NCBI GenBank assembly: GCA_035430165.1
Contig: DAOMGE010000002.1
Location: 62,001-126,000 of the forward strand
DNA: 64,000 bases
DNA from: UBA7239 sp035430165
GTDB taxonomy: Bacteria; Pseudomonadota; Gammaproteobacteria; Pseudomonadales; UBA7239
Direction of reading: 5' to 3'
Shown here: positions 54,131 to 62,914 of the stretch, piece after piece
Layout of the letters: every line of letters starts with the position of its first letter
Position numbering within the stretch: the first letter of the stretch is position 1
Program-made: the position numbers and the translations under genes
Notes under the pieces: generated by a model
The model's input: the letters and a program-made list of their open reading frames with translations, nothing else
Databases searched by the model: none
What the model was told of the DNA's origin: nothing

Positions 54131-54895
54131 ATGCGCGTTGCGGTTCTGCTTGCAGCATTGTTTTCGTCATTCTGGGCTTCACTCGCGCACAGCGAACTGA
54201 AAAACCGGGAAATCCATTATTCCGATGGTGGCACCGAGTTCCACGGTTATCTGGCATGGGATGACGCCAACACGCAACCGCGACCCGGTGTGCTGGTGGT
54301 GCATGAATGGTGGGGACACAACGCGTACGCGCGCAAACGCGCAGACATGCTGGCATCGCTCGGTTATGTCGCGCTTGCGGTTGATATGTACGGCAAGGGT
54401 GAAAATACCGTTGAACCCGAACACGCCAAACACATGATGCAGGCGGCTACGGCCGATCCTGCTATTACCATGAAACGTTTTGTTGCCGCGCTGGATACAC
54501 TGAAGGCGCAGCCACAAACGGATAAAAATAATCTTGCCGCGATCGGTTACTGTTTTGGCGGTGGTGTGGTATTGAACATGGCGCGCGCCGGTATTGATCT
54601 CAAGGGCGTTGTCAGTTTCCACGGCTCACTCGCCACCGGTACACCTGCTGTGGCCGGAAAAACGAAAGCGCGCGTGCTGGTGTATAACGGCGCTGAGGAT
54701 TCCTTCACGACGCCGGAACAGATCGCCGGTTTCAAACAGGAAATGGATGCGGCAAAAGTGGATTACAGTTTTATCAATCTGCCGCATGCGAAACACGGTT
54801 TCTCGAATCCGGACGCGACGGATCTCGGTAGTAAACTCAAGATGAATATCGCCTACGACGCAGAAGCGGACAAGACATCCTGGGATGGCATGTAG
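54131..54895 (+). CDS. Secreted dienelactone hydrolase-family protein
   Basis: 254 residues. A signal peptide ends after AHS (about residue 20). The alpha/beta hydrolase fold has VLVVHEWWGHNAYARKRAD, nucleophile Cys 141 in IGYCFGGGVV, and NGAEDSFTTPEQ with the Asp. The catalytic His is in LPHAKHGFSNPDATD. The Cys nucleophile separates it from Ser esterases. The natural substrate of the periplasmic members is unclear. AAGGAG before the ATG is strong. Confidence 0.88.
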   Translation: MRVAVLLAALFSSFWASLAHSELKNREIHYSDGGTEFHGYLAWDDANTQPRPGVLVVHEWWGHNAYARKRADMLASLGYVALAVDMYGKGENTVEPEHAKHMMQAATADPAITMKRFVAALDTLKAQPQTDKNNLAAIGYCFGGGVVLNMARAGIDLKGVVSFHGSLATGTPAVAGKTKARVLVYNGAEDSFTTPEQIAGFKQEMDAAKVDYSFINLPHAKHGFSNPDATDLGSKLKMNIAYDAEADKTSWDGM

Positions 54896-54940
54896 ATATT
54901 TTTCAGTCAGGTTTTTGCTGCGAAGGCACATTGAGCCGTT

Positions 54941-55543
54941 ATGGACGATATGCTTGCGGACGATAGCGAATTCGTCGGTAAAGACTTTGCTGGCCTGCAG
55001 GCCGCGAAGCGCACATTCAGTCGTGTTGAATTTGATGGTTGCACGTTCAGGGACTGTGACTTCAGCGAGGCGGTGTTCAGCAAGTGCAAGTTTATCGATT
55101 GCCGGTTCTTGCAATGCAATCTCAGTGTTGTGAAAGTGCCATTCAGCAAGTTTGCCGATGTGGTATTTGAGGCGTGCAAACTGGTTGGTGTGGACTGGAC
55201 GAAAGCGGCGTGGTCGAGTCTGTCACTGGCGTCACCACTGACGTTCCGTGAGTGCATCCTCAATGACTCCTCATTTTTCCGGTTGGCATTGAAGGAAATG
55301 GTGATGGAGGGATGCAAGGCGCGCGATGTCGATTTTCGCGAATGCAATCTCGAGGAAGCGGATTTTGGTTACACCGACCTGGCAAACAGCCTGTTCAATA
55401 AAACCAATCTGTCGCGCGCGAATTTTGCAGAGGCGGTCCATTACGACATCGATATTCTGGTGAACGGGATCAAGGGCGCGAAGTTCTCGCGCTATGAAGC
55501 GGTCAGGCTGCTGGAAGGATTGGGGATAGCGCTGGTCGATTGA
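54941..55543 (+). CDS. Pentapeptide repeat protein, Qnr/McbG-like
   Basis: 200 residues. A run of A(D/N)LxF-type pentapeptides builds two beta-helical coils (residues about 27-78, such as CTFRDCDFSEAVFSKCKF, and about 105-165, such as CNLEEADFGYTDLANSLF). A short different stretch separates them. The C-terminus VNGIKGAKFSRYEAVRLLEG resembles the dimerisation tail of Qnr and McbG proteins, which mimic DNA and protect gyrase. Size is close to Qnr. Quinolone protection is a family possibility, not shown here. The ribosome site is weak. Confidence 0.75.
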   Translation: MDDMLADDSEFVGKDFAGLQAAKRTFSRVEFDGCTFRDCDFSEAVFSKCKFIDCRFLQCNLSVVKVPFSKFADVVFEACKLVGVDWTKAAWSSLSLASPLTFRECILNDSSFFRLALKEMVMEGCKARDVDFRECNLEEADFGYTDLANSLFNKTNLSRANFAEAVHYDIDILVNGIKGAKFSRYEAVRLLEGLGIALVD

Positions 55544-55547
55544 CGCG

Positions 55548-55886
55548 CTAGGCTTTTTTCACAAATTCCGATTTCAATCCCATCGCGCCGATGCCGTCGA
55601 TCTTGCAATCGATATCGTGGTCGCCATCGACCAGGCGGATATTTTTTACCTTGGTGCCCACTTTCACCACCGAAGACGATCCCTTGATTTTCAGGTCCTT
55701 GATCACGGTGACAGAATCGCCGTCTTGCAGCAGGTTGCCAAACGCATCGCGCACTTCGCGTTTTTGTTCACCTTCAACAGCGGCATCTTTTGACCATTCG
55801 TGCGCACATTCCGGGCAGACCAGCATTGCGCCGTCTTCGTAAGTGTAGGTTGAGCTGCATTGCGGGCACGGGGGAAGGTTGCTCAT
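55548..55886 (-). CDS. yjdM: YjdM/PhnA-family zinc ribbon protein
   Basis: 112 residues. The N-terminal zinc ribbon has CPQC and CPEC (residues 7-10 and 24-27). The PhnA C-terminal domain reads RDAFGNLLQDGDSVTVIKDL and VKVGTKVKNIRLVDGDHDID. The old link to phosphonate use is not well supported and the function is unknown. AGGAA precedes the ATG. It converges with the pentapeptide gene four bases away. Confidence 0.92.
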   Translation of the reverse strand: MSNLPPCPQCSSTYTYEDGAMLVCPECAHEWSKDAAVEGEQKREVRDAFGNLLQDGDSVTVIKDLKIKGSSSVVKVGTKVKNIRLVDGDHDIDCKIDGIGAMGLKSEFVKKA

Positions 55887-55945
55887 GGGGATTCCTGGTC
55901 AGGATGTGCAAAAAGGAAAAAAGCTTATACAGCAAGCGGATGTGG

Positions 55946-56323
55946 TCAGGCAACCTTGCCATCAGGCAAATGCACATCGACAACAATTTCTGAATAGGGC
56001 GCAAAGATCATTCCGTCTGCATCACGTTCAATTACCTGCCAGGCCTGCAGTTTTTCCACATCGCCGTGTACATTTTTGTAGTCGCGTTGCAAACGGCGGG
56101 TGAGTTCCGCAACCGTCATCGAGCCGCCCTCACGCAGCGTCGCCAGCAATTCCCAGCGTCTTGGTGTGAATACGGCAAACAAGTCGCCCACACTGGAAAA
56201 GCCTACGCCGAAATACGGCTGCACGGTGTCACCGCGTTCCAGTGCATCCATGGTTTTTGCTGCGCGAGCCAGATTGGCGTTGGCTGATTCACCTACAGTG
56301 AGATTCAGGATGTGTTCCGTCAT
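55946..56323 (-). CDS. Winged-helix antitoxin of a DUF6516 toxin-antitoxin pair
   Basis: 125 residues. FTPRRWELLATLREGGSMTVAELTRRLQRDYKNVHGDVEKLQ is a winged helix-turn-helix like that in HVO_A0114-family regulators. The C-terminal part (IFAPYSEIVVDVHLP) is a beta extension. Its start overlaps the stop of the upstream DUF6516 gene in ATGA. It probably neutralises that toxin and represses the operon. Confidence 0.8.
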   Translation of the reverse strand: MTEHILNLTVGESANANLARAAKTMDALERGDTVQPYFGVGFSSVGDLFAVFTPRRWELLATLREGGSMTVAELTRRLQRDYKNVHGDVEKLQAWQVIERDADGMIFAPYSEIVVDVHLPDGKVA

Positions 56324-56592
56324 GCAGAAGCCCTCTCGACATCGGCCATAAAATCACGCATCAATTGCTGCGGCGTTTTGAAGTGATAGTCTTCTTCATG
56401 TTCGCCGAGATGTTTGTGATCACCCTTGCCGCGTTCGTTGTCGTAACCTACGATGCGTTTGCCATCCACCACATATACCAACCGGTATTTATAGGGATGC
56501 GCCGACGGTGGCATTGGCACGCGCCAGATCACCGCCTCGATAAATCCGCGGCGGTACCTGTCCCTGGTACGAAAAATCTCCATCGCTTTCAT
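56320..56592 (-). CDS. DUF6516-family toxin
   Basis: 90 residues. FRTRDRYRRGFIEAVIWRVP, HPYKYRLVYVVDGKRIVGYDNERGKGDHKH and the C-terminal acidic segment match the DUF6516 family, predicted toxins paired with winged-helix antitoxins. The toxin gene comes first and the antitoxin overlaps by four bases, the reverse of many type II systems. The target is unknown. An internal ATG at 56583 is an alternative start. Confidence 0.8.
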   Translation of the reverse strand: MKAMEIFRTRDRYRRGFIEAVIWRVPMPPSAHPYKYRLVYVVDGKRIVGYDNERGKGDHKHLGEHEEDYHFKTPQQLMRDFMADVERASA

Positions 56593-56692
56593 GGGATCAG
56601 TTAATCATTACCGACCTATGGTGTCAAACACCATGACTGGATTTGCCAACCAGAGCGGACTCCTTTGCTCTCGCTAGCTGGCAGCTGTTTTC

Positions 56693-56698
56693 TATAAT
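56693..56698 (+). promoter_or_regulatory. Candidate -10 box of the acyl-CoA dehydrogenase gene
   Basis: TATAAT lies 45 bp before the start codon. No good -35 is seen at normal distance (TTGCTC lies 22 bp upstream). Confidence 0.4.
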
Positions 56699-56743
56699 GA
56701 TTGTTCCCGTGTGATCCTGTCATGTTCGATAACGAGGTTTGCC

Positions 56744-58543
56744 ATGCCGTCCTACAGCGCTCCGCTCCGCGACATCCACTTTGTCCTGAATGAATTGCTC
56801 GACAGCGCCAGCCATTACGGCAGCCTGCAAGGCTGTGAACCGGTATCGCCCGACGAGATGCTGGCCATCATCGACAGTGGCCGCCAGTTTGCGGAGGAAG
56901 TGTTGCAGCCGCTGAATAAATCCGGCGACGAGCAAGGCTGCAAATTTGAAAACGGCAAGGTCACGATTCCCGCAGGATTTGCCGACGCGTTTCACCAGTA
57001 CTGCGCGGATGGCTGGCAGGGTTTCGGTGTGCCGGTTGCGCACGGTGGCCAGGGTTTGCCGGGTTCACTGGGCATGGTGGTAAACGAAATGATGGGCGCA
57101 GCGAATTGGGCGTGGACCATGTATCCCGGTCTGGCGCATGCGCCGGTGACCTGTTTATTGCACGGCGGCACGCCGGAACAGCAGGCCATGTTTCTGCCGA
57201 AAATTGTGTCAGGCGAATGGGCTGGCACGATGTGTCTGACGGAAGCGCATTGCGGTTCGGATGTCGGTTTGTTGCGCACGAAAGCGGTGAAGCAAGCAGA
57301 CGGCTCGTACAAGATCAGTGGCACCAAGATTTTTATTTCTGCCGGCGAACATGACATCACGTCCAACATCATCCATGCCGTGCTGGCGCGCGTCGAAGGT
57401 GCGCCGAAAGGCACCAAAGGAATTTCGCTATTTATCGTGCCAAAAATTAACGTGAATGCCGACGGCTCACTCGGCGCAGCAAACAATGTGAATTGCGGAT
57501 CGATTGAAAAGAAAATGGGCCTGAAAGGTTCTGCGACTTGCGTGATGAATTTTGACGGCGCTACCGGTTATCTGGTGGGCGAAGAAAATCGCGGTCTCGA
57601 AATCATGTTCAACATGATGAACTCGGCGCGTCTTGGCACGGGTCTACAGGGATTGGCACTCGGTGAGGCGTCTTTTCAGGGTGCGCTGAAGTATGCGCGT
57701 GAACGTTTGCAGATGCGTTCGCTGACGGGCAAGAAAAATCCGGACGGCGAAGCCGATCCGATTATCGTGCATCCGGATGTGCGCCGCATGCTGATGACGC
57801 AAAAAGCCATCGTCGAAGGCCAGCGTGCATTCCTGTACTGGTGCTCACAACTGGTCGACAAGACCCATTTTGCACCGACAGCAGAGGAGAAAAAATCGGC
57901 AGAGGATTTGCTCGGTCTACTCACGCCGATTGCCAAGGCATTCTGTACCGAAACCGGTGTCGAAGTGTGCAATATTGGTATCCAGGTCTTCGGCGGCCAC
58001 GGCTACATCCACGAACACGGCATGGAGCAGATTGCGCGCGATGTGCGCATCTCCACCATTTACGAAGGCACTACCGGCATCCAGGCGCTGGATCTGATCG
58101 GTCGCAAGGTGATGGGTTCTGGCGGTGAGCTGCTGCGCAATTTCACCAAAGTGATCCACAAGTTTTGCGAGGCCCACAAGGATGCAGCCGACATGGCGCC
58201 GTTTTGCGCACAACTGTCAGACGTGAACAAACAGTGGGGCGAATTGACGATGGCGATTGGTGAGCGCGCGATGAAAGATGCCGAAGAAGTCGGCGCGGCA
58301 TCCGTCGATTACACGATGTATTCCGGCTACATCGCCCTCGCGTATATGTGGGCGCAGATGGCGCAGGTCGCGCAGGCAAAAATAGCAGCAGGCGCTGACA
58401 GTGACGGCTTCTATGCGGCCAAACTCGCCACCGCGCGCTTCTACTTTGCACGCATTCTGCCGCGTACCGGTTTCCACTATGCTGCCGCGTTGGCGGGTGC
58501 GGAAACGGTGATGGCGATTGCGGAAGAAAAATTCGCGTTCTAG
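56744..58543 (+). CDS. Acyl-CoA dehydrogenase (DmdC/FadE-like, with C-terminal domain)
   Basis: 599 residues. N-terminal helices lead to the FAD/substrate motif MCLTEAHCGSDVGLL. KISGTKIFISAGEHD and MMNSARLGTGLQGLALGEA follow. The catalytic Glu region is ISTIYEGTTGIQALDLIGRK (about residue 440). A C-terminal helical extension is typical of the long family that includes 3-methylmercaptopropionyl-CoA dehydrogenase. The substrate cannot be told. The ATG at 56744 is set by GAGG seven bases upstream. Confidence 0.92.
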   Translation: MPSYSAPLRDIHFVLNELLDSASHYGSLQGCEPVSPDEMLAIIDSGRQFAEEVLQPLNKSGDEQGCKFENGKVTIPAGFADAFHQYCADGWQGFGVPVAHGGQGLPGSLGMVVNEMMGAANWAWTMYPGLAHAPVTCLLHGGTPEQQAMFLPKIVSGEWAGTMCLTEAHCGSDVGLLRTKAVKQADGSYKISGTKIFISAGEHDITSNIIHAVLARVEGAPKGTKGISLFIVPKINVNADGSLGAANNVNCGSIEKKMGLKGSATCVMNFDGATGYLVGEENRGLEIMFNMMNSARLGTGLQGLALGEASFQGALKYARERLQMRSLTGKKNPDGEADPIIVHPDVRRMLMTQKAIVEGQRAFLYWCSQLVDKTHFAPTAEEKKSAEDLLGLLTPIAKAFCTETGVEVCNIGIQVFGGHGYIHEHGMEQIARDVRISTIYEGTTGIQALDLIGRKVMGSGGELLRNFTKVIHKFCEAHKDAADMAPFCAQLSDVNKQWGELTMAIGERAMKDAEEVGAASVDYTMYSGYIALAYMWAQMAQVAQAKIAAGADSDGFYAAKLATARFYFARILPRTGFHYAAALAGAETVMAIAEEKFAF

Positions 58544-58631
58544 CGATAACGCCAGGCGTCTTGCTACTCAACGACATCGCTTGCTAGAGTCGGGCCCATC
58601 AGTAATACCAACCGCTTGCAAGGGACGCCCC

Positions 58632-60161
58632 ATGCGTACATTCGCCAAAACCTTCTCCCTTCTTGTGCTCTTGTATTGCTTGGCGCCTGCCGCGCATGCC
58701 AACACCGCGGTAGCTATCGCGGCAGGCGATAGCCACAACTGCGTCCTCACCAGCGCGGGCGCCGTGCAATGCTGGGGCAGTAACGTTGCCGGCCAACTGG
58801 GCGATGGCACTACCAACCAACGCAACACTCCAGTGGCAGTCAGCGGGCTCACCAGTGGCGTTACCGCTATCGCGGCAGGCAAGAACCACACCTGCGCCCT
58901 CACCAGCGCCGGTGCCGTGAAATGTTGGGGTGACAACAATTACGGCGATCTCGGCAACAACGCTGACAGTCAAAGCGATACGCCGGTTGCGGTCCTGGGG
59001 CTCACCAGTGGCGTGATGGCTATCGCAGCGGGCGAAGACTACACCTGCGCACTGACCAGCACTGGCGCTGTGAAATGCTGGGGGGACAACTTCCACGGCC
59101 AACTCGGCGATAACACCACAATCACCCGCTTTACACCGGTTGCGGTTAACGGACTCTCCAGCGGCGTGACGGCTATCGCAGCTGGCTTTAACCACGCTTG
59201 CGCACTCATCAGTACCGGCGCCGTGAAGTGCTGGGGTTGGAACAGCTACGGCCAACTCGGCGATAACACCACCACGCAACGAAACACGCCGGTTGCCGTC
59301 AGCGGGCTCACCAGTGGCGTGATAGCCATCGCCGCTGGCTACCAACACACCTGCGCACTCACCAGTGCCGGTGCCGTGCAGTGCTGGGGTTGGAACGGCA
59401 ACGGCCAACTCGGCAATAACAGCTACACCACTCGTTACACACCGGTTGCCGTCAGCGGGCTCACCAGTGGCGTCACCGCTATCGCAGTAGGCGATGTCCA
59501 TACCTGCGCCCTCACCAGTGCAGGCACCGTCAAATGTTGGGGCTACAACGGCTACGGCCAACTCGGTGATGGCACCACCACCACCAACCGCCTCACACCA
59601 GTTGCCGTCAGCGGGCTCACCAGTGGCGTGACAGCCATCGCCGCTGGCTACCAACACATCTGCGCACTCATCAATACCGGTGGCGTGACCTGCTGGGGTA
59701 ACAATGGCAGCGGCCAGCTCGGCGATGGCACCGTCCTTACCTCGTACAAACCGACCAGTGGAGTTGTGGGTTTTGATGATTTAGACGGTGACAGTGTAGC
59801 TGGCACGGCTGACGCATTACCAATGGATGCGGCGGCATCGGTAGACACCGATGGCGATGGCACGCCGGATAACTGGAACGCCGGTTGCAACACCACCTGC
59901 CAGACCAATTCCGGGCTGGGATTGGATGACTTCCCCTACAATCCTGCCGCATCAACAGACACCGACCACGACGGCAAACCCGACAGCTGGAATGCCAATT
60001 GCGATGTCAGTTGCCAGAACAACTCCGGATTGGTGCTCGACGATGACAATGACGACGACGGCATCCCCAATGCGCTGGATCCACAACTGAATTGGGTGCC
60101 GCTGACAGTTAACGGCACCTACAAAGGCTCATCCATCAGGGAACGTACCAGCAAACAATAA
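58632..60161 (+). CDS. Secreted RCC1-repeat protein
   Basis: 509 residues. A signal peptide ends near AAHA (residue 23). Seven repeats of 51-52 residues follow, each with the pattern GVTAIAAG...HTCALTSAGAVKCWG...GQLGDGTT...TPVAVSGL. Together they should fold as an RCC1-like seven-bladed propeller. Each repeat has two cysteines, which could form disulfides outside the cytoplasm. After residue about 385 come Asp-rich calcium-binding type repeats (DTDGDGTPDNWN, DTDHDGKPDSWN, DDDNDDDGIPNALDP). Its role is unknown, perhaps a surface-attached or secreted binding protein. The long frame upstream to 58518 is rejected because the signal peptide starts at 58632. Confidence 0.88.
   Translation: MRTFAKTFSLLVLLYCLAPAAHANTAVAIAAGDSHNCVLTSAGAVQCWGSNVAGQLGDGTTNQRNTPVAVSGLTSGVTAIAAGKNHTCALTSAGAVKCWGDNNYGDLGNNADSQSDTPVAVLGLTSGVMAIAAGEDYTCALTSTGAVKCWGDNFHGQLGDNTTITRFTPVAVNGLSSGVTAIAAGFNHACALISTGAVKCWGWNSYGQLGDNTTTQRNTPVAVSGLTSGVIAIAAGYQHTCALTSAGAVQCWGWNGNGQLGNNSYTTRYTPVAVSGLTSGVTAIAVGDVHTCALTSAGTVKCWGYNGYGQLGDGTTTTNRLTPVAVSGLTSGVTAIAAGYQHICALINTGGVTCWGNNGSGQLGDGTVLTSYKPTSGVVGFDDLDGDSVAGTADALPMDAAASVDTDGDGTPDNWNAGCNTTCQTNSGLGLDDFPYNPAASTDTDHDGKPDSWNANCDVSCQNNSGLVLDDDNDDDGIPNALDPQLNWVPLTVNGTYKGSSIRERTSKQ
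58704..59756 (+). repeat. Seven tandem RCC1-coding repeats of about 153 bp
   Basis: Seven consecutive units of 153-156 bp have strong DNA-level similarity in their cores (for example GTCAGCGGGCTCACCAGTGG recurs at unit ends). This level of identity suggests recent duplication or gene conversion between units. Confidence 0.85.
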
Positions 60162-60273
60162 CTCTCCATTTCGCATGCCGCTGCACAGGTAAGTGTGGCG
60201 TGCGTGCGGCCCTTGCGTGACAGTTGCGCTACAATTCCGCCTCTTTTTACTTCTCTGCAAAAGGGTACACACG

Positions 60274-61152
60274 ATGAACAAAGTCATGACGGCGGCTGAT
60301 GTAGTCAGCCAGTTGCGCGATGGCATGACCATCGGCATTGGCGGCTGGGGTCCACGCCGCAAACCGATGGCGCTGATCCGCGAGATCCTCCGCTCCAATC
60401 TCAAAGATCTGACGGTGGTTGCCTACGGCGGTGCGGATGTCGGCATGCTGTGTGCTGCCGGTAAAGTGAAGAAAGTGGTGTTTGCGTTTGTATCACTGGA
60501 TTTCATTCCTCTCGAACCGTATTTCCGCCAGGCGCGCCAGCAAGGCGCTATCGAGACGATGGAAATCGACGAAGGCATGTTCCTGCTCGGCCTGAAAGCG
60601 GCCGGCATGCGCGTACCGTTTATTCCGACACGTCTGGGTATCGGCACTGACGTGCTGAAATACAATCCCGATATCAAACTCATCCAGTCGCCGTACGCGG
60701 ATGGCAAAGAGTGGGTGGCGATGCCGGCGATCAAACTCGACGTTGCGCTGTTGCATGTGGATCGCGCAGACAGCCGCGGTGTGTGCCAGATCAAGGGTCC
60801 GGATCATTACATGGACGATTTGTTTGCACGCGCATCCGACAAAACCTTTGTCACTTGCGATGAGCTGGTTGAAACAGAATTTTTCCACAGTCAGGACGAA
60901 GCGCGTTTTGTTTTCTGGGAGCGTTCTGAAACTACTGGTGTTGTACATATTGCTGGCGGCGCACATCCAACATCGTGCGCACCGTTGTACGGTTTCGATG
61001 CGAAACACTTCAAGGAGTACAACGGCTCTGTGAAAGAAGAAGGTGGCTGGCAGGCGTATTTTGATAAGTACATTGCTTGCACAGAAAGCGAATATCTCGA
61101 AAAAGTGGGCGGCCTTGATGCGATCAAGAAACTGCCACTGCCCGTGTTTTAA
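60274..61152 (+). CDS. CoA-transferase family subunit A, IpdA-like
   Basis: 292 residues. The N-terminus MTAADVVSQLRDGMTIGIGGWGPRRKPMALIREIL is the alpha-subunit CoA-transferase fold. Later parts VFAFVSLDFIPLEPYFRQ and IKGPDHYMDDLFARASD resemble IpdA, which with IpdB opens the last steroid ring as a CoA-thioester hydrolase. AAGGG precedes the ATG; the open frame before it is leader. The beta-subunit gene starts 14 bases after the stop. Confidence 0.85.
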   Translation: MNKVMTAADVVSQLRDGMTIGIGGWGPRRKPMALIREILRSNLKDLTVVAYGGADVGMLCAAGKVKKVVFAFVSLDFIPLEPYFRQARQQGAIETMEIDEGMFLLGLKAAGMRVPFIPTRLGIGTDVLKYNPDIKLIQSPYADGKEWVAMPAIKLDVALLHVDRADSRGVCQIKGPDHYMDDLFARASDKTFVTCDELVETEFFHSQDEARFVFWERSETTGVVHIAGGAHPTSCAPLYGFDAKHFKEYNGSVKEEGGWQAYFDKYIACTESEYLEKVGGLDAIKKLPLPVF

Positions 61153-61166
61153 TCAGGAGACCGACG

Positions 61167-61931
61167 ATGAGTGATTACAATCTGGTAGACCTGATTATCT
61201 GCGCCGCAGCACAAGCGTGGAAAGATGATGGCGAAGTATTGGCAACCGGCATCGGTGTAGTGCCGCGTCTCGCTGCATCGTTGTGCATGAAAAGCATCAA
61301 CCCCGACATCATGATGACGGATTCCGAAGCGTGGATTGTGTCCGAGCCGGTGCCTGTCGGCCCGCGCGGTGATTACAAACCGAAATTTGAATCGTGGATG
61401 GGTTTCTCGCGTATTTTTGACAACGTGTGGGGCGGCAAGCGCCATGCGATGGTGGGCCCCACGCAAGTGGATCGCTTCGGCCAGGCCAACATTTCCATGA
61501 TCGGTGCGGATTACAAAAAACCGAAAGCACAAATGCTCGGCGTGCGCGGTTTCCCCGGCAATTCCATCAACCATGCGAATTCTTTTTTCGTGCCGAACCA
61601 CAATAAAAAAGTATTTGTGGAAGGTGAGTGCGACATGGTGGCATCCATCGGTTACAACGCGGCGCGCATGCCGAAAGGCTGGAGCGTGGATGAAGTGGAT
61701 ATCCGCTGGATCATCACCAATCTTTGCATCCTGGATTTCAGTGGCCCGAATCACCAGGTGGCGATCCGTTCACTGCATCCCGGCGTGACGGTCGAACAAG
61801 TGCAGGAAAACACCGGTTTCCCGTTGCATGTGCCGGCGAATATCCCGACGACAGCTTTGCCAACGGCAGAACAGATCGCGCTGTTGAATCAGGTTGATCC
61901 GCACAACATTCGCGCAACTGCACTGGGTTGA
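61167..61931 (+). CDS. CoA-transferase family subunit B, IpdB-like
   Basis: 254 residues with the beta-subunit fold. MMTDSEAWIVSEPVPVGPRGDY stands where class I CoA-transferases carry the SENG motif with its catalytic glutamate, and that motif is absent. This fits IpdB-type proteins, which are hydrolases of ring-opened CoA esters, over true CoA-transferases. GVRGFPGNSINHANSFFVPNH and CILDFSGPNHQVAIRSLHPG are other conserved blocks. AGGAG is at good distance. The acyl-CoA dehydrogenase and crotonase nearby fit a catabolic setting. Confidence 0.85.
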   Translation: MSDYNLVDLIICAAAQAWKDDGEVLATGIGVVPRLAASLCMKSINPDIMMTDSEAWIVSEPVPVGPRGDYKPKFESWMGFSRIFDNVWGGKRHAMVGPTQVDRFGQANISMIGADYKKPKAQMLGVRGFPGNSINHANSFFVPNHNKKVFVEGECDMVASIGYNAARMPKGWSVDEVDIRWIITNLCILDFSGPNHQVAIRSLHPGVTVEQVQENTGFPLHVPANIPTTALPTAEQIALLNQVDPHNIRATALG

Positions 61932-61954
61932 TGTAAAGAAAACCCTCTCCCCAG

Positions 61955-61990
61955 CCCCTCTCCCCGAACGGGAGAGGGGTTTTGTTTTTT
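61955..61990 (+). terminator. Rho-independent terminator after the IpdB-like gene
   Basis: CCCCTCTCCC (61955-61964) pairs with GGGAGAGGGG (61970-61979) around a five-base loop, followed by TTTTG and a long T-run that runs up to the end of the convergent thioesterase gene. Confidence 0.9.
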
Positions 61991-62667
61991 TATTTCCCGC
62001 GATCCGCCAGCTTCATCACACCCTCTGCAAAACTCACAAACAATCCCTCGCAACTTGCTGTCACTTTGCCATTGGCTGTGATGGTGCCCTGCATGACCAG
62101 TTTGCGCCCATGCACTTCTTTTACCGTGGCGTGCAACACCAGTTCCACGTTGAGTGGCGTCGGGTGGTGATAGCGCACCTGCAGGTTGCCGGTTGCACCG
62201 GTTTGTGAGGATAGCAACTGCGCGCAGCCAAGGAATTCATCAAACAGCGCGGCAACCCAGCCGCCGTGCGCGCATTTCGGCGGGCCTTCATACGCCCAGC
62301 CCAAGGTGATCCTTGCGTGTGCTTCTTTCTTGTCGTGATCCAGCCACATGTGCAGTGGCGGTGACATGGCGTTGGCGTGGCCGGCGATCGGCGTGGTTTC
62401 GCGCGACAACAAATGGTAGGTGCCGTTGTCAGTGGCGGTTTCTGCCCATGCCAGTCTGCCGGATACTTCAGGACTGTTGGCGCCTACCGGCATCACATTC
62501 GCCAGTGTCTTTTCCAGTGCCAGCAATTCGTCGTGTGCAATATCGTGAGTCAGCAGTTGTTCATTGATGCTGCGCAGTTGTGCAGCAATGCGGCGACGCG
62601 TAGCCCACACCGCGTTGTAGGGCGGCATCGGTTCGGGTGTGGAAAACGGTTGTTGGTGCGTGCTCAT
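61990..62667 (-). CDS. PaaI-family hotdog thioesterase
   Basis: 225 residues. The hotdog motif KCAHGGWVAALFDEFLG with its His-Gly-Gly and acidic catalytic residue, and NLQVRYHHPTPLNVELVLHATV, define a PaaI/YbgC-like thioesterase domain in the C-terminal 130 residues. A helical N-terminus of about 90 residues precedes it. It probably hydrolyses an acyl-CoA. GGAG lies seven bases before the ATG. It converges on the CoA-transferase operon. Confidence 0.85.
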   Translation of the reverse strand: MSTHQQPFSTPEPMPPYNAVWATRRRIAAQLRSINEQLLTHDIAHDELLALEKTLANVMPVGANSPEVSGRLAWAETATDNGTYHLLSRETTPIAGHANAMSPPLHMWLDHDKKEAHARITLGWAYEGPPKCAHGGWVAALFDEFLGCAQLLSSQTGATGNLQVRYHHPTPLNVELVLHATVKEVHGRKLVMQGTITANGKVTASCEGLFVSFAEGVMKLADRGK

Positions 62668-62914
62668 GGGATGCTCCGGCGCAACGACAAGGACGGTGAG
62701 GCAGGGTGCATTATCGACGTCGTGCGGATAACGGCCTACTAGGTATTACCGTGGCGGGCACGTACCAAAGCATGCGGGAACTCGGGTGTTTCCCGCATGT
62801 CTATCCGGGACTCGCTTTGCCTGTTGATCACAAAGCGGTGTGTGCAGCTTCCCGCAAGGCGATGCGCACTGTATGATCGCCTCCTCTTTTTATTACCGTT
62901 ACAGGGAAACCCTC

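Noticed and set aside
58599..59657. 352-codon minus-strand frame of repeated Gly/Ala/Asp-rich sequence
   Set aside because: It is the antisense of the RCC1 repeats. Its own periodicity comes from the repeats and it has no ribosome site.
58704..59756. Repeat array considered as CRISPR or satellite DNA
   Set aside because: The 153-bp units keep one reading frame and encode RCC1 blades, so this is a coding repeat.
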